15,997 nt of DNA from JACMLD01 sp040004415. Lineage in GTDB: Bacteria; Bacteroidota; Bacteroidia; Chitinophagales; Chitinophagaceae. How positions within the stretch are numbered: the first letter of the stretch is position 1; each line of letters opens with the position of its first letter. The notes below the pieces were generated by a model. That model was not told where the DNA came from. It was given only the letters and a program-made list of their open reading frames with translations, and searched no databases. Of the stretch, positions 6,857-12,924 are shown piece by piece. The stretch covers positions 1 to 15,997 of the forward strand of contig JBDUAY010000086.1 of the NCBI GenBank assembly GCA_040004415.1, given 5' to 3'. The translations under genes were made by a program, and so were the position numbers.

Positions 6857-7495
6857 ATGGATATTGCCGGTATAAGAAAAGATTACAGACAAAAATCATT
6901 GCTGGAAACTGACATCGAAAAAACCCCGGTACAGCAATTTGCAAAATGGTGGAACGAAGCGACCCATTCAGGTATTGACGAAGTAAATGCCATGACGCTT
7001 GCTACGGCTTCTTCTGCAGGTTTGCCAGCTGCACGTATTGTTCTATTAAAAGGATTTGATGAACGCGGGTTTGTTTTTTTTACCAATTACGACAGTTTTA
7101 AAGGGATGCAGCTGGATGAAAACCCGAGGGCCTGTCTTGTTTTCTTTTGGAAAGAACTGGAACGGCAGGTGCGTATAACAGGACTGGTGGAAAAAACAAC
7201 AGCGGCGGAAAGCGATGAATATTTTAATAGCCGTCCGCTAACAAGCAAAATTGGCGCCTGGGCGTCTCCGCAAAGCCAGGTAATCAGCAGCAGGGAATGG
7301 CTGGAACAAAATGAACAAAAATATGCTGATGAATTTCAGGGATCAGCTGTTCAACGGCCTGCGCATTGGGGTGGTTACCGGGTAAAGCCCATTACAGTAG
7401 AATTCTGGCAGGGAAGACCCGGCCGGTTGCACGATCGCATTCAATACTCGCCGGAAGAAACAGGAAGTTGGATCATTGAACGTTTAGCACCGTAA
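6857..7495 (+). CDS. pdxH: Pyridoxamine/pyridoxine 5'-phosphate oxidase
   Basis: FMN-dependent oxidase that turns pyridoxamine- or pyridoxine-5'-phosphate into pyridoxal 5'-phosphate, the final step of vitamin B6 synthesis and salvage; a cytoplasmic homodimer. 212 aa, standard length. Visible family signature: AMTLATA (45-51), AARIVLLKGF (58-67) for FMN, FFTNYDSFKG (74-83), RQVRITG (103-109), SRPLTSKIGAWASPQS (125-140), and the C-terminal block RPAHWGGYRV (167-176), EFWQGRPGRLHDR (182-194), ERLAP at the end. The start at 6857 gives the family-like MDIAGIRKDY and follows an A-rich leader. It stands alone on plus, convergent with the bTHX gene, with a shared hairpin between them. A secure housekeeping call. 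Confidence 0.97.
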   Translation: MDIAGIRKDYRQKSLLETDIEKTPVQQFAKWWNEATHSGIDEVNAMTLATASSAGLPAARIVLLKGFDERGFVFFTNYDSFKGMQLDENPRACLVFFWKELERQVRITGLVEKTTAAESDEYFNSRPLTSKIGAWASPQSQVISSREWLEQNEQKYADEFQGSAVQRPAHWGGYRVKPITVEFWQGRPGRLHDRIQYSPEETGSWIIERLAP

Positions 7496-7521
7496 AAATT
7501 GATCAGCTGACTGGCTGAAAA

Positions 7522-7582
7522 GTTGACAGGTAAAAGCGTGTACTCAGAACACTCTAACCAATCAACCTTTCACCTGCTCAAC
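7522..7582. terminator. Hairpin between convergent pdxH and bTHX genes (likely bidirectional terminator)
   Basis: Arms 7522-7536 and 7567-7582 form 14 pairs with one bulge and one mismatch. The 30-nt loop holds a small GTGT/ACAC stem. The right arm ends one base before the bTHX stop codon. The T-tracts on both sides are weak, so termination strength is uncertain, but the position between convergent genes fits. Confidence 0.5.
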
Positions 7583-7702
7583 TTATTTGGTTTCTTTCTT
7601 AACAGCTGCTTTTTTCACAACAGGCGCATTGGCAGGTCTGCTCTTACCAAAAGATCCTTTAAAAATTTTTCCCTTCTTTGTTTTTTTATCACCTCTTCCC
7701 AT
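7583..7702 (-). CDS. thx: 30S ribosomal protein bTHX (39 aa)
   Basis: Small, very basic protein bound to the head of the 30S subunit, first known from Thermus as THX. The 39-aa frame begins MGRGDKKTKKGKIFKGSFGK and continues SRPANAPVV before a Lys/Ala-rich tail. The GDKKTKKGKIFKGSFGKSRP core is the family signature. ATG at 7702 is the natural start, with an A-rich leader. At 120 nt it is short enough to be missed by length-filtered gene finding. It faces pdxH and lies downstream of HU on the same strand, separated by a strong terminator, so it is probably transcribed on its own. Recognised from the family pattern; only the tail is variable. Confidence 0.9.
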   Translation of the reverse strand: MGRGDKKTKKGKIFKGSFGKSRPANAPVVKKAAVKKETK

Positions 7703-7776
7703 ATTTATTTTTTTAACTTTTTAAAATTGATTACAGCGTATCGTTGTATATCTTCTGTAAAGATACAAATCAAAGC

Positions 7777-7814
7777 AAAAGCCCCGTTACTTATTAATAG
7801 CAGCCGGGGCTTTT
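7777..7814 (-). terminator. Intrinsic terminator after the HU gene
   Basis: Perfect 10-bp inverted repeat AAAAGCCCCG (7777-7786) / CGGGGCTTTT (7805-7814) with an 18-nt loop, 21 nt past the HU stop. On the minus strand the stem ends in a T run. The flanking A and T runs would also allow it to work on the plus strand. Confidence 0.85.
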
Positions 7815-7835
7815 AAATTCGGTTTGTATGTGGCA

Positions 7836-8105
7836 TTATAACTTAGCAGACAATTCTTTACCTGCTTTAAATTTTGCCACTTTACGGGCTTTGATTTTAA
7901 TTACGGCGCCTGTCTGGGGGTTGCGGCCATTACGGGCGGCTCTTTTGCTTACAGAGAAAGTACCAAAACCTACTAAAGTAACTTTACCGCCACTTTTCAA
8001 CGTTTTTGTTACAGCTTCAATAAAAGAATCCAAAACAGCATTACCCTGGGTTTTTGTAATACTTGCATCATCCGCAATTTTTGCAATTAATTCAGCTTTG
8101 TTCAT
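7836..8105 (-). CDS. hup: HU-family histone-like DNA-binding protein
   Basis: Nucleoid protein that binds and bends DNA as a dimer. 89 aa, standard HU length. MNKAELIAKIADDASITK forms the first helix pair; GFGTF (46-50) precedes the beta arm with RNPQTG (61-66), whose Pro intercalates in DNA. The end KFKAGKELSAKL is typical. HU and IHF subunits share this fold; the MNKAEL start and lack of IHF-specific features favour HU. A clear promoter lies 29 nt upstream of the ATG and a strong terminator 21 nt downstream, so it is a monocistronic unit. Confidence 0.97.
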   Translation of the reverse strand: MNKAELIAKIADDASITKTQGNAVLDSFIEAVTKTLKSGGKVTLVGFGTFSVSKRAARNGRNPQTGAVIKIKARKVAKFKAGKELSAKL

Positions 8106-8134
8106 AGTGTGATGTTTTAAAATTTAACGCCTGA

Positions 8135-8164
8135 CAAATTTAGACGCTTTTAAATACCGGCAAA
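8135..8164 (-). promoter_or_regulatory. hup: Promoter of the HU gene
   Basis: On the minus strand TTTG (8161-8164), an 18-nt spacer and TAAATTTG (8135-8142) match both boxes of the Bacteroidetes consensus exactly. This is the best promoter in the window and fits a highly expressed gene. Confidence 0.7.
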
Positions 8165-8214
8165 ATTTTTTATTATTTTTTAACAGGCCTAAAACTGCTG
8201 TAACCCGCGTGGAA

Positions 8215-8371
8215 CAAGCACTTTAAGCGTTTTTGTGTTGAATAAAAAAATGAAATAAAATACCTCTGCACGCTGAAAGCCTTTACAGCACTATGTTTCA
8301 CGCCAAAGGGCTGAAGTGCTTGCCAGTATTGGGTTTTCGCGGAATTTACGATTCGCAGAAAGAACCAATAC
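8215..8371. repeat. Structured intergenic segment with two inverted repeats
   Basis: CAAGCACTT (8215-8223) pairs perfectly with AAGTGCTTG (8314-8322). Next to it, 8326-8345 and 8351-8371 form a long hairpin (GTATTGG at the base, about 20 positions with a few mismatches, 5-nt loop). It lies between the 3' end of the DUF4286 gene (stop at 8401) and the HU promoter. The hairpin could end DUF4286 transcription on minus but has no T-tract. No reading frame explains it. Confidence 0.5.
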
Positions 8372-8400
8372 CTTTATTTATTATCCACAATTACCAGCAG

Positions 8401-8706
8401 CTACTGTATAACTTCTAAAACGGATCGAAAAGAGATGGTTTTATCTCCCCATTCCTGAAATGTTTTTTGTTGGTGCAAATGAGCAAATTCAATCATATAC
8501 AATTGATATTGTTCTTCATCAGTTGCCGTGTACTGTACAGCATACGTATGTCCTTCGCTGTCATCCTGCTCCAGCAAACGAAATAATTTATGCGATATAA
8601 AAAAACCAGTTGCCATTGTTTCCGGAATATGTTCCTGCTGCTGCCATTGTAACCATTCATCATCAATAGAAAGATGCACCTTGGTAGTGATATTAAGAAC
8701 GATCAT
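8401..8706 (-). CDS. DUF4286 family protein
   Basis: 101 aa, no signal peptide or membrane helix. It fits the Bacteroidetes DUF4286 family: a ferredoxin-like beta-alpha-beta start MIVLNITTKVHLSIDDEW, then EHIPETMATGFF (25-36), HTYAVQYT (53-60), YMIEFAHLHQ (70-79) and the closing FRSVLEVIQ. The family is widespread in this phylum but has no assigned function. The fold recalls antibiotic-biosynthesis-monooxygenase or EthD-like dimers, but no catalytic role can be read here. Upstream, a weak promoter-like TTAATTTG (8757-8764) lies in A/T-rich DNA. The xth gene on the same strand ends 100 nt upstream. Confidence 0.85.
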   Translation of the reverse strand: MIVLNITTKVHLSIDDEWLQWQQQEHIPETMATGFFISHKLFRLLEQDDSEGHTYAVQYTATDEEQYQLYMIEFAHLHQQKTFQEWGDKTISFRSVLEVIQ

Positions 8707-8806
8707 ACGGAATATTATTTTGAATGCTGTATTTTGAATTTTAAATGAAGTACAAACAAATTAAATTGTTACACCCAGATTCAATCATTCAAAATTTCAG
8801 AATTCA

Positions 8807-9577
8807 TCATTTAGAATTTATTTCCAGGTATACGGGGCAATGGTCGCTGTGTTTAATATCATGATAAATATCGGCTGCCTTCAAATTATTTTTTAATGGA
8901 TCGGTTACATTTATATAATCAATTCTCCAGCCTTTGTTTTGCAAACGTACCGTAGGAAAGCGCTGGCTCCACCAGCTGTACCGGTGCGGTTCCGGGTGAA
9001 AATACCGGAAGGTATCTATCCACCCGCTGGCTAATAATTTATCTGTCCATGCTCTTTCTTCCGGTAAAAAACCAGATGATTTTTTATTGCCTTTTGGATC
9101 GTGTATGTCAATTTCTGTATGTGCAATATTATAGTCGCCGCACAAAATAAGTTTGGGATGTTTTTTCTTTAGTGCATTGAGGTAATTATAAAATTCTTCC
9201 AGCCACGCGTATTTAAATGTTTGCCTTTCATCACCAGACGTGCCTGAAGGAAAATAGGCATTGATTAAACGGATATCGCCAAAGTCAAGTTGTATTACCC
9301 TTCCTTCATCATCGCTTACCTTATGCCCGGTGCCATATTCAATGCTGTCGGGTTTTATTTTTGTAAATACAGCTACTCCGCTATAGCCCTTTTTCTGCGC
9401 AGAAAACCAGTAGTCGTAAAAACCCAGATCAGTTAATTGTTTATGATCTACATTGTCTTTACTGGCTTTTGTTTCCTGCAAACAAATAATATCGGCGGGG
9501 TTTGTTTTAAGCCAATCAACAAAACCTTTGTTCATAGCGGAACGGATGCCGTTTACATTATAACTTATAATACGCAT
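8807..9577 (-). CDS. xth: Exodeoxyribonuclease III (AP endonuclease)
   Basis: Base-excision-repair enzyme that cuts DNA 5' of abasic sites and trims 3' ends, Mg-dependent, cytoplasmic. 256 aa from the ATG at 9577, which gives the family N-terminus MRIISYNVNGIRSA; the in-frame ATG at 9601 adds only MHHHKLFS. Active-site residues of the EEP (endonuclease/exonuclease/phosphatase) fold are present: Asn7, Glu35 in LQETK, Tyr108, Asp148 and Asn150 in GDYN, Asp220 in GWRIDY, Asp245-His246 in SDHCP. SWWSQRF (201-207) and RLQNKGWRIDY mark the ExoA/Xth branch. It is divergent from the LOG gene and upstream of DUF4286 on the same strand with a 100-nt gap, so an operon is uncertain. Confidence 0.96.
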   Translation of the reverse strand: MRIISYNVNGIRSAMNKGFVDWLKTNPADIICLQETKASKDNVDHKQLTDLGFYDYWFSAQKKGYSGVAVFTKIKPDSIEYGTGHKVSDDEGRVIQLDFGDIRLINAYFPSGTSGDERQTFKYAWLEEFYNYLNALKKKHPKLILCGDYNIAHTEIDIHDPKGNKKSSGFLPEERAWTDKLLASGWIDTFRYFHPEPHRYSWWSQRFPTVRLQNKGWRIDYINVTDPLKNNLKAADIYHDIKHSDHCPVYLEINSK

Positions 9578-9718
9578 ACTAAATAATTTGTGGTGATGCA
9601 AGGTAATAAAATGATATGGTGCGCCAGCCTGGCGGATTATTTTATTTTTTACAGCGGCGTGGAAGCGAACAAGTTTTTTAATGGAGGTTAACAGAAGTAA
9701 ATAACAAATTTTATCTGC

Positions 9719-9726
9719 TATCTTTA
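9719..9726 (+). promoter_or_regulatory. Candidate -7 element directly before the LOG gene
   Basis: TATCTTTA (one mismatch to TANNTTTG) ends 6 nt before the ATG at 9733. Transcription starting a few bases downstream of the element would begin at or next to the start codon. No good -33 box was seen. Confidence 0.35.
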
Positions 9727-9732
9727 TTTGCT

Positions 9733-10464
9733 ATGCCAGTAAAGGAAAAAATTATTGCATCGAAAGAACCTGTTTATTTAGACGGTCCGAGAAGCAGAAG
9801 TTATGAATTCTTTTTTGCGATCCATGTTTTTAAACAACTCATAAAAGGATTCAGAACACTTCATTTTGTGGGCCCCTGTGTTACCGTTTTTGGCTCTGCC
9901 CGTTTTAAGGAAGATCATCCCTATTACATTGCTGCACGTGAAATGGGAAAGCAAATTGCAGCATTGGGTTTTACTACTATGACAGGCGGTGGTCCGGGTA
10001 TTATGGAGGCCGCTAACCGGGGGGCATTTGAAAATGGTGGCGCCTCCGTTGGCTGCAATATTCAATTGCCCTTTGAACAAAAACCCAATCCGTATGTGCA
10101 GACCAGCATTACTTTTAAATATTTCTTTATACGCAAAGCGCTGCTTGAGAAATATTCATATGCATTTATTATCATGCCTGGTGGATTTGGCACCATGGAT
10201 GAATTTTTTGAGACGCTGACGTTGGTACAAACAAAAATGATTATACAATTTCCAATCGTGTTGTTTGGAAAATCTTTTTATCAGCCATTAATGGATTATA
10301 TGCGTTTTATGGCGGTGCAGAAGACCATTTCACCTCAGGATTTAAACCTGGTTTTGCTTACAGACAGTGTGGAAGAAGCAACGGAACACATCAGCAAATA
10401 TATCACCACCAATTATAAAGTAAAACCGCGGAAAAGATTGTGGTGGTTGTTTGAGAAACGTTGA
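9733..10464 (+). CDS. LOG family protein (nucleoside 5'-monophosphate phosphoribohydrolase)
   Basis: 243 aa. LOG enzymes split the N-glycosidic bond of (often N6-modified) AMP into base and ribose 5-phosphate; older databases list them as lysine decarboxylases by error. Signature motifs: TGGGPGIMEAANRGA (84-98), and PGGFGTMDEFFE (149-160) with the catalytic Glu. VTVFGSARF (50-58) is the first Rossmann strand. The N-terminal 45 residues and the basic C-terminus (KPRKRLWWLFEKR) extend past the short plant-type LOG core, as in the longer bacterial type. No signal peptide. The bacterial substrate is not settled by sequence: cytokinin precursors or general AMP salvage are both possible. It stands alone on plus, convergent with the PPIase gene. 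Confidence 0.9.
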   Translation: MPVKEKIIASKEPVYLDGPRSRSYEFFFAIHVFKQLIKGFRTLHFVGPCVTVFGSARFKEDHPYYIAAREMGKQIAALGFTTMTGGGPGIMEAANRGAFENGGASVGCNIQLPFEQKPNPYVQTSITFKYFFIRKALLEKYSYAFIIMPGGFGTMDEFFETLTLVQTKMIIQFPIVLFGKSFYQPLMDYMRFMAVQKTISPQDLNLVLLTDSVEEATEHISKYITTNYKVKPRKRLWWLFEKR

Positions 10465-10579
10465 AAAGAAATATATGATGTCTGATGTGGTGATGCCTGA
10501 TTTCTTTATCGTAAAATGTCAAAACATTGGGTAGTCCCTTAAAACGCAATTTAAAATCCTTTGCCTGATTTTGCATTTT

Positions 10580-10677
10580 ATAATAAATCGACACCGATGA
10601 TTTATTATGAAGCACGATAACGGAGTGGCAATCCGGATATATTTTTCAAATATTAAATTTGAAATGTAAAACCGGAT
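10580..10677. repeat. Two palindromic hairpins between convergent LOG and PPIase genes
   Basis: First: ATAATAAATC (10580-10589) / GATTTATTAT (10599-10608), perfect 10 bp, 9-nt loop. Second: ATCCGG (10631-10636) / CCGGAT (10672-10677) enclosing TTTCAAAT (10644-10651) / ATTTGAAA (10657-10664), with 7 nt between arms on each side. The rest of the 260-nt gap (10465-10724) is A/T-rich without a gene. The hairpins may serve as terminators for both genes, but lack T-tracts next to GC stems. Confidence 0.45.
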
Positions 10678-10724
10678 CGTCAATTTTAATGTAAAATCGC
10701 GCAGGAAAAATCAGACAGCAGAAA

Positions 10725-11426
10725 TTATTTTCTTTTAATCAATCTCGCTTTTATAATCCGCACATCCTGCAGTGGCCGGTCGCCCTGTTTTTTGTTGGTA
10801 AGAACGGTTGCGATACTGTCAATGGTATCTAACCCTTTTATCACTTCTCCAAACACCGTATAGTTCCCGTCGAGGTGCGGTGTGCCGCCTGATGTTTTGT
10901 AGACGCTTCTGTGATCTGCCGGTATTTTTTTTCCTTTTAAGCGAAACGTTTCAACTGAATCAAGACCAGCATCGGTAAAAACTTTCCCCTGCACAATGTA
11001 AAATTGGCTGCCACTGCTGGCTTTTTTGGGATTTACATCATCACCTTCTCTTGCTGCAGCAATAACGCCTTTTTTATGAAACAATGCGGTATTAAATTCT
11101 GCAGGCACTGTGTAAGAAGGGCCGCCATCACCCAGTTGGGCGGATGTTTTTGCACGTTTACTGTTGGGATCGCCAGCCTGGATCATAAAATGATTAATAA
11201 CCCGGTGAAATAGAATGCTGTCGTAGTAATGTTGTTTAACCAGCTGTAGAAAATTATTGCGGTGCAGTGGCGTAAGATCAGATAACCGTATTACCATAGT
11301 GCCCTTATCCGTTATCATTTCTACATCTTTCGTTAAATCGTGCTTGCGCAGGCCATCACCAATCTTCGGATTGCAGGCAACAAAAAATAGAAGCGTTGTG
11401 GCTATTGTAAGAAAGCGCCTGATCAT
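10725..11426 (-). CDS. Lipoprotein cyclophilin-type peptidyl-prolyl cis-trans isomerase
   Basis: Speeds proline isomerisation during folding of exported proteins. 233 aa with a lipoprotein signal: basic MIRR, hydrophobic core, lipobox FVAC with Cys18. The mature protein would therefore sit on the outer face of a membrane. The cyclophilin domain starts near 34: FHRVINHFMIQAGDP (73-87) with catalytic Arg75, then ASSGSQFYI (136-144) and LDGNYTVFGEV (185-195). About 40 residues (145-184, charged) separate the last two blocks, longer than in minimal bacterial cyclophilins and typical of the envelope form in Bacteroidetes. The 114-aa gene lies 40 nt upstream on the same strand, so a two-gene operon is plausible. 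Confidence 0.93.
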   Translation of the reverse strand: MIRRFLTIATTLLFFVACNPKIGDGLRKHDLTKDVEMITDKGTMVIRLSDLTPLHRNNFLQLVKQHYYDSILFHRVINHFMIQAGDPNSKRAKTSAQLGDGGPSYTVPAEFNTALFHKKGVIAAAREGDDVNPKKASSGSQFYIVQGKVFTDAGLDSVETFRLKGKKIPADHRSVYKTSGGTPHLDGNYTVFGEVIKGLDTIDSIATVLTNKKQGDRPLQDVRIIKARLIKRK

Positions 11427-11466
11427 AAGCGTTACAAAACAATTTTAAAGAATTATGGGTTCAGCG

Positions 11467-11811
11467 TTAAAAATCATGCGCTTCAAAATAAAGGAGCACA
11501 TGGTCTTTCATGAAATTTTCCTGCGCAATTAACTCCATCACCGGTAATGCCTTCAATTGCTTGTAATGTGGCCACCCATCTGCATCTACACCTTCCATTT
11601 CATAATAACCACTGACGGATAACAGCGAACAAACGGCTATATGCATTAAATCCTGTTTCTGTTCTTTTGAAAACTTTGCTTTGATATCGCCCAATTCCTG
11701 TACGCCAATCAGGAAAAGGATGCTTTCCATATCCGGTTTTTTTTCAAACCGTTCCATTAATTTCTCTTCCAGTTTCCACCATCTTACCTGTAAATCATCC
11801 TGTAGTTGCAT
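11467..11811 (-). CDS. Conserved-looking hypothetical protein, 114 aa
   Basis: I do not recognise this family. The protein is acidic, with no signal peptide, membrane helix or Cys cluster. It appears mostly helical: an N-terminal charged helix (MQLQDDLQVRWWKLEEKL) and a hydrophobic central helix around ESILFLIGVQELG, followed by KFSKEQKQDLMHIAVCSLLS. A Gly/Tyr/Trp-rich turn, SGYYEMEGVDADGWPHY, precedes the C-terminal helix. An exact -7 element sits 4 nt before the ATG, which supports this start and a real gene. It precedes the lipoprotein PPIase by 40 nt and may be co-transcribed with it. No function is proposed. Confidence 0.8.
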   Translation of the reverse strand: MQLQDDLQVRWWKLEEKLMERFEKKPDMESILFLIGVQELGDIKAKFSKEQKQDLMHIAVCSLLSVSGYYEMEGVDADGWPHYKQLKALPVMELIAQENFMKDHVLLYFEAHDF

Positions 11812-11815
11812 GAGG

Positions 11816-11823
11816 CAAAGATA
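11816..11823 (-). promoter_or_regulatory. -7 promoter element abutting the 114-aa gene
   Basis: TATCTTTG on the minus strand is an exact TANNTTTG match and ends 4 nt before the ATG at 11811. Transcription would begin at or beside the start codon, a leaderless mRNA. No TTTG is visible at -33. Confidence 0.5.
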
Positions 11824-11975
11824 CTGTCTGAACCGGGATTTTTGAGATGTATGTAATTAACAGGGTAACGCCACCCATGTATTGTATAATGGTTCCCGGT
11901 TCCCTAACCCAGAACCACGGTAAATGATAATTTTAAGTGGCTTATATTGTTTGCTACATCAAGCCCCAACGATTC

Positions 11976-12007
11976 TTTCAATGGGTTTTCTTGTTTATTT
12001 ATATTTG
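11976..12007 (+). promoter_or_regulatory. Candidate promoter of the GNAT gene
   Basis: TTTC (11976-11979), a 20-nt spacer and TATATTTG (12000-12007, exact -7 match), 14 nt before the ATG at 12022. Its position argues against the upstream in-frame start at 11947. A short inverted repeat TGGTTC (11890-11895) / GAACCA (11912-11917) lies further upstream in the same 210-nt divergent gap. Confidence 0.5.
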
Positions 12008-12021
12008 GTGAAATTTTTGAA

Positions 12022-12444
12022 ATGGATTTTTATAAAGAGCCATATATTATTTCTACCGACAAAGAGAAATTGAATATTGATTTTATTTATCAGTTTCTTT
12101 CTCATTCTTATTGGGCTGAAAATATACCAATGGAAATTGTACAAAAATCGATTGACGGAGCAATGTGCTTCGGCATATATGATAATGATCGACAAATTGG
12201 ATTTGCGCGTGTAATAACTGATTACGCAACGTTTGGTTACCTGGGCGATGTATTTATAGACGAGAAATATCGTGGCCGCGGACTAAGTAAATGGTTAATG
12301 GAAATTATTATGGGGCATCCGCAGTTACAGGGTTTCCGCACCTGGCAACTGGCAACAAGAGATGCCCAGGGTTTATATGCCCAATTTGGTTTTACACCGC
12401 CCGACGCGCCGGAGCGGTTCATGCGGAAATACAAAAAGTACTAA
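12022..12444 (+). CDS. GNAT family N-acetyltransferase
   Basis: Transfers acetyl from acetyl-CoA to an amino group; the substrate is unknown. 140 aa from ATG 12022. The frame is open from 11947, but those 25 extra residues cover the candidate promoter and are not family-like. Core features: GIYDNDRQIGFARV (51-64) gives beta strands 2-3, YLGDVFIDEKYRGRGLS (73-89) holds strand 4 and the acetyl-CoA pyrophosphate loop RGRGLS, and LYAQFGF (118-124) is the usual C-terminal helix/strand. It looks like the small single-domain type found beside no fixed partners. It is convergent with the YbjQ gene 62 nt away. Confidence 0.9.
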   Translation: MDFYKEPYIISTDKEKLNIDFIYQFLSHSYWAENIPMEIVQKSIDGAMCFGIYDNDRQIGFARVITDYATFGYLGDVFIDEKYRGRGLSKWLMEIIMGHPQLQGFRTWQLATRDAQGLYAQFGFTPPDAPERFMRKYKKY

Positions 12445-12506
12445 TTCAGTAAGTACGTAGACCATGCCACCGTCTCAATATTATAAGCTGAATACCCGGT
12501 ACTGCT

Positions 12507-12824
12507 TTAAATTTTCTCCACTTGTACTGCAGTGCCATACGCCAGCACTTCCGTAATACCATTCATTACTTCATTGGCATCGTACCGCATATTGATGATT
12601 GCATTGGCCCCGCGTTCTGTAGCGTGCTGCATCATAAGTTGAAAAGCTTCTTCCCTGGTTTTCTCACACAAATCAACGTAAATAGAAATGGTGCCACCAA
12701 AAAGCGATTGGAGTCCGCCGGCCACATTGCCAAATAAACTTCTTGATCGTACGGTAATGCCGCGCACAACGCCCAGGTTTTTTGTAATGCGGTAACCATT
12801 CAGGTCAATGCTTGTTGTAATCAT
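12507..12824 (-). CDS. YbjQ family protein (DUF74, heavy-metal-binding domain)
   Basis: 105 aa from the ATG at 12824 (MITTSIDLNGYRI), which fits the family's length and N-terminus; an in-frame ATG at 12839 would add MLDQT. Features of the YbjQ/DUF74 family: LGVVRGITVRSRS (22-34 from the longer start), then SLFGG with a pattern leading to TREEAFQLMMQHATERGANAIINMRYD and the final strand VLAYGTAVQVEK. The family forms pentamers and is labelled heavy-metal-binding in databases on thin evidence; the cellular role is unknown. No signal peptide. It is divergent from serS across about 100 nt containing a perfect 16-bp palindrome. Confidence 0.9.
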   Translation of the reverse strand: MITTSIDLNGYRITKNLGVVRGITVRSRSLFGNVAGGLQSLFGGTISIYVDLCEKTREEAFQLMMQHATERGANAIINMRYDANEVMNGITEVLAYGTAVQVEKI

Positions 12825-12859
12825 TGTTTGATCGAGCATAGCAGTAAATTTTATACGAA

Positions 12860-12875
12860 GCTACAAATTTGTAGC
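12860..12875. promoter_or_regulatory. Perfect 16-bp palindrome (possible operator) between YbjQ gene and serS
   Basis: GCTACAAATTTGTAGC equals its own reverse complement. It ends 1 nt before the TTG of the serS promoter and about 35 nt upstream of the YbjQ start, a position suited to a dimeric regulator or a small cruciform. No regulator is identified. Confidence 0.45.
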
Positions 12876-12876
12876 G

Positions 12877-12907
12877 TTGCCCGTTTGCTGTTCAACAATT
12901 ACCTTTG
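12877..12907 (+). promoter_or_regulatory. serS: serS promoter
   Basis: TTG (12877-12879), a 20-nt spacer and TACCTTTG (12900-12907, exact -7 match). The ATG at 12925 follows 17 nt later, giving a leader of roughly 10 nt. This also rules out the upstream in-frame TTG at 12877 as the start. Confidence 0.6.
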
Positions 12908-12924
12908 CGCAAATTATTTGCATT

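Noticed and set aside
7523..7816. 97-codon plus-strand frame between pdxH and HU
   Set aside because: It crosses two hairpins and runs antisense to bTHX; low-complexity Phe/Ser-rich product without a family.
7828..8112. 94-codon plus-strand frame
   Set aside because: Exact antisense shadow of the HU gene.
9733..10464. Lysine decarboxylase
   Set aside because: An old database mislabel; GGGPGIMEA and PGGFGTMDE are LOG phosphoribohydrolase motifs.
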